From Cloeon dipterum (lineage: Eukaryota > Arthropoda > Insecta > Ephemeroptera > Baetidae): DNA of 64,000 nt. Shown in pieces: positions 63,961 to 64,000 of the stretch. The stretch lies in assembly GCF_949628265.1 (NCBI RefSeq), contig NC_088790.1, forward strand, positions 6,390,545 to 6,454,544. Reading direction: 5' to 3'. Numbering within the stretch: the stretch's first letter is position 1; the number at the start of each line of letters is the position of its first letter. The translations under genes and the position numbers were made by a program. The notes below the pieces were generated by a model that made no database searches, was not told where the DNA came from, and saw only the letters and a list, made by a program, of their open reading frames with translations.

Positions 63961-64000
63961 CTATATTTTAGAATATTACGCACAATCACAAAGTTTAATT

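Overview
The window is nuclear DNA from an animal, almost certainly an insect. It is about 60% A+T with GC-rich patches. Genes are split by GT-AG introns, some only 55-75 nt long and some 5-10 kb long. There are no bacterial operons, rRNA, CRISPR arrays or intact transposons. An agatoxin-like neuropeptide precursor, a brachyurin/chymotrypsin-like digestive-type protease and a RhoGAP of the ARHGAP6/36 class all fit an insect. I cannot name the species. Exon boundaries were placed by hand from splice consensus and phase continuity, not from transcripts.

Layout. 1-10.4 kb: upstream non-coding DNA with GC-rich patches and microsatellites. 10.4-19.35 kb (+): a 14-exon RhoGAP gene encoding 1381 aa, with a catalytic Arg finger and a C-terminal PDZ-type ligand. 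19.65-22.2 kb: spacer holding an imperfect ~100-bp palindrome. 22.2-38.86 kb (-): a 5-exon, four-transmembrane claudin-superfamily gene of 264 aa with introns of about 5 and 10 kb. Its main start codon overlaps a start-stop mini-uORF. 38.9-47.9 kb: apparently gene-free. 47.9-48.08 kb (-): a possible one-membrane-span micro-ORF of 56 aa with weak resemblance to the start of Kish/TMEM167. 50.06-60.31 kb (-): a 98-aa secreted precursor of an agatoxin-like peptide (ALP), hidden in three short exons across 10 kb, with a TATA/CArG-box promoter. 61.25-63.96 kb (-, 5' end beyond the window): a secreted S1A serine protease that continues through a Thr/Pro/Lys mucin-like linker into a Cys-rich C-terminal domain. 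The pattern of that domain recalls Plus-C odorant-binding proteins.

The genes do not form one pathway. The RhoGAP would act on Rho GTPases at the cortex, the claudin-like protein in a membrane or junction, the ALP as a neuroendocrine peptide, and the protease outside the cell. The most novel item is the protease-mucin-Cys-rich-domain chimera at the right end. The ALP gene is the item most easily missed, because no single ORF reveals it.
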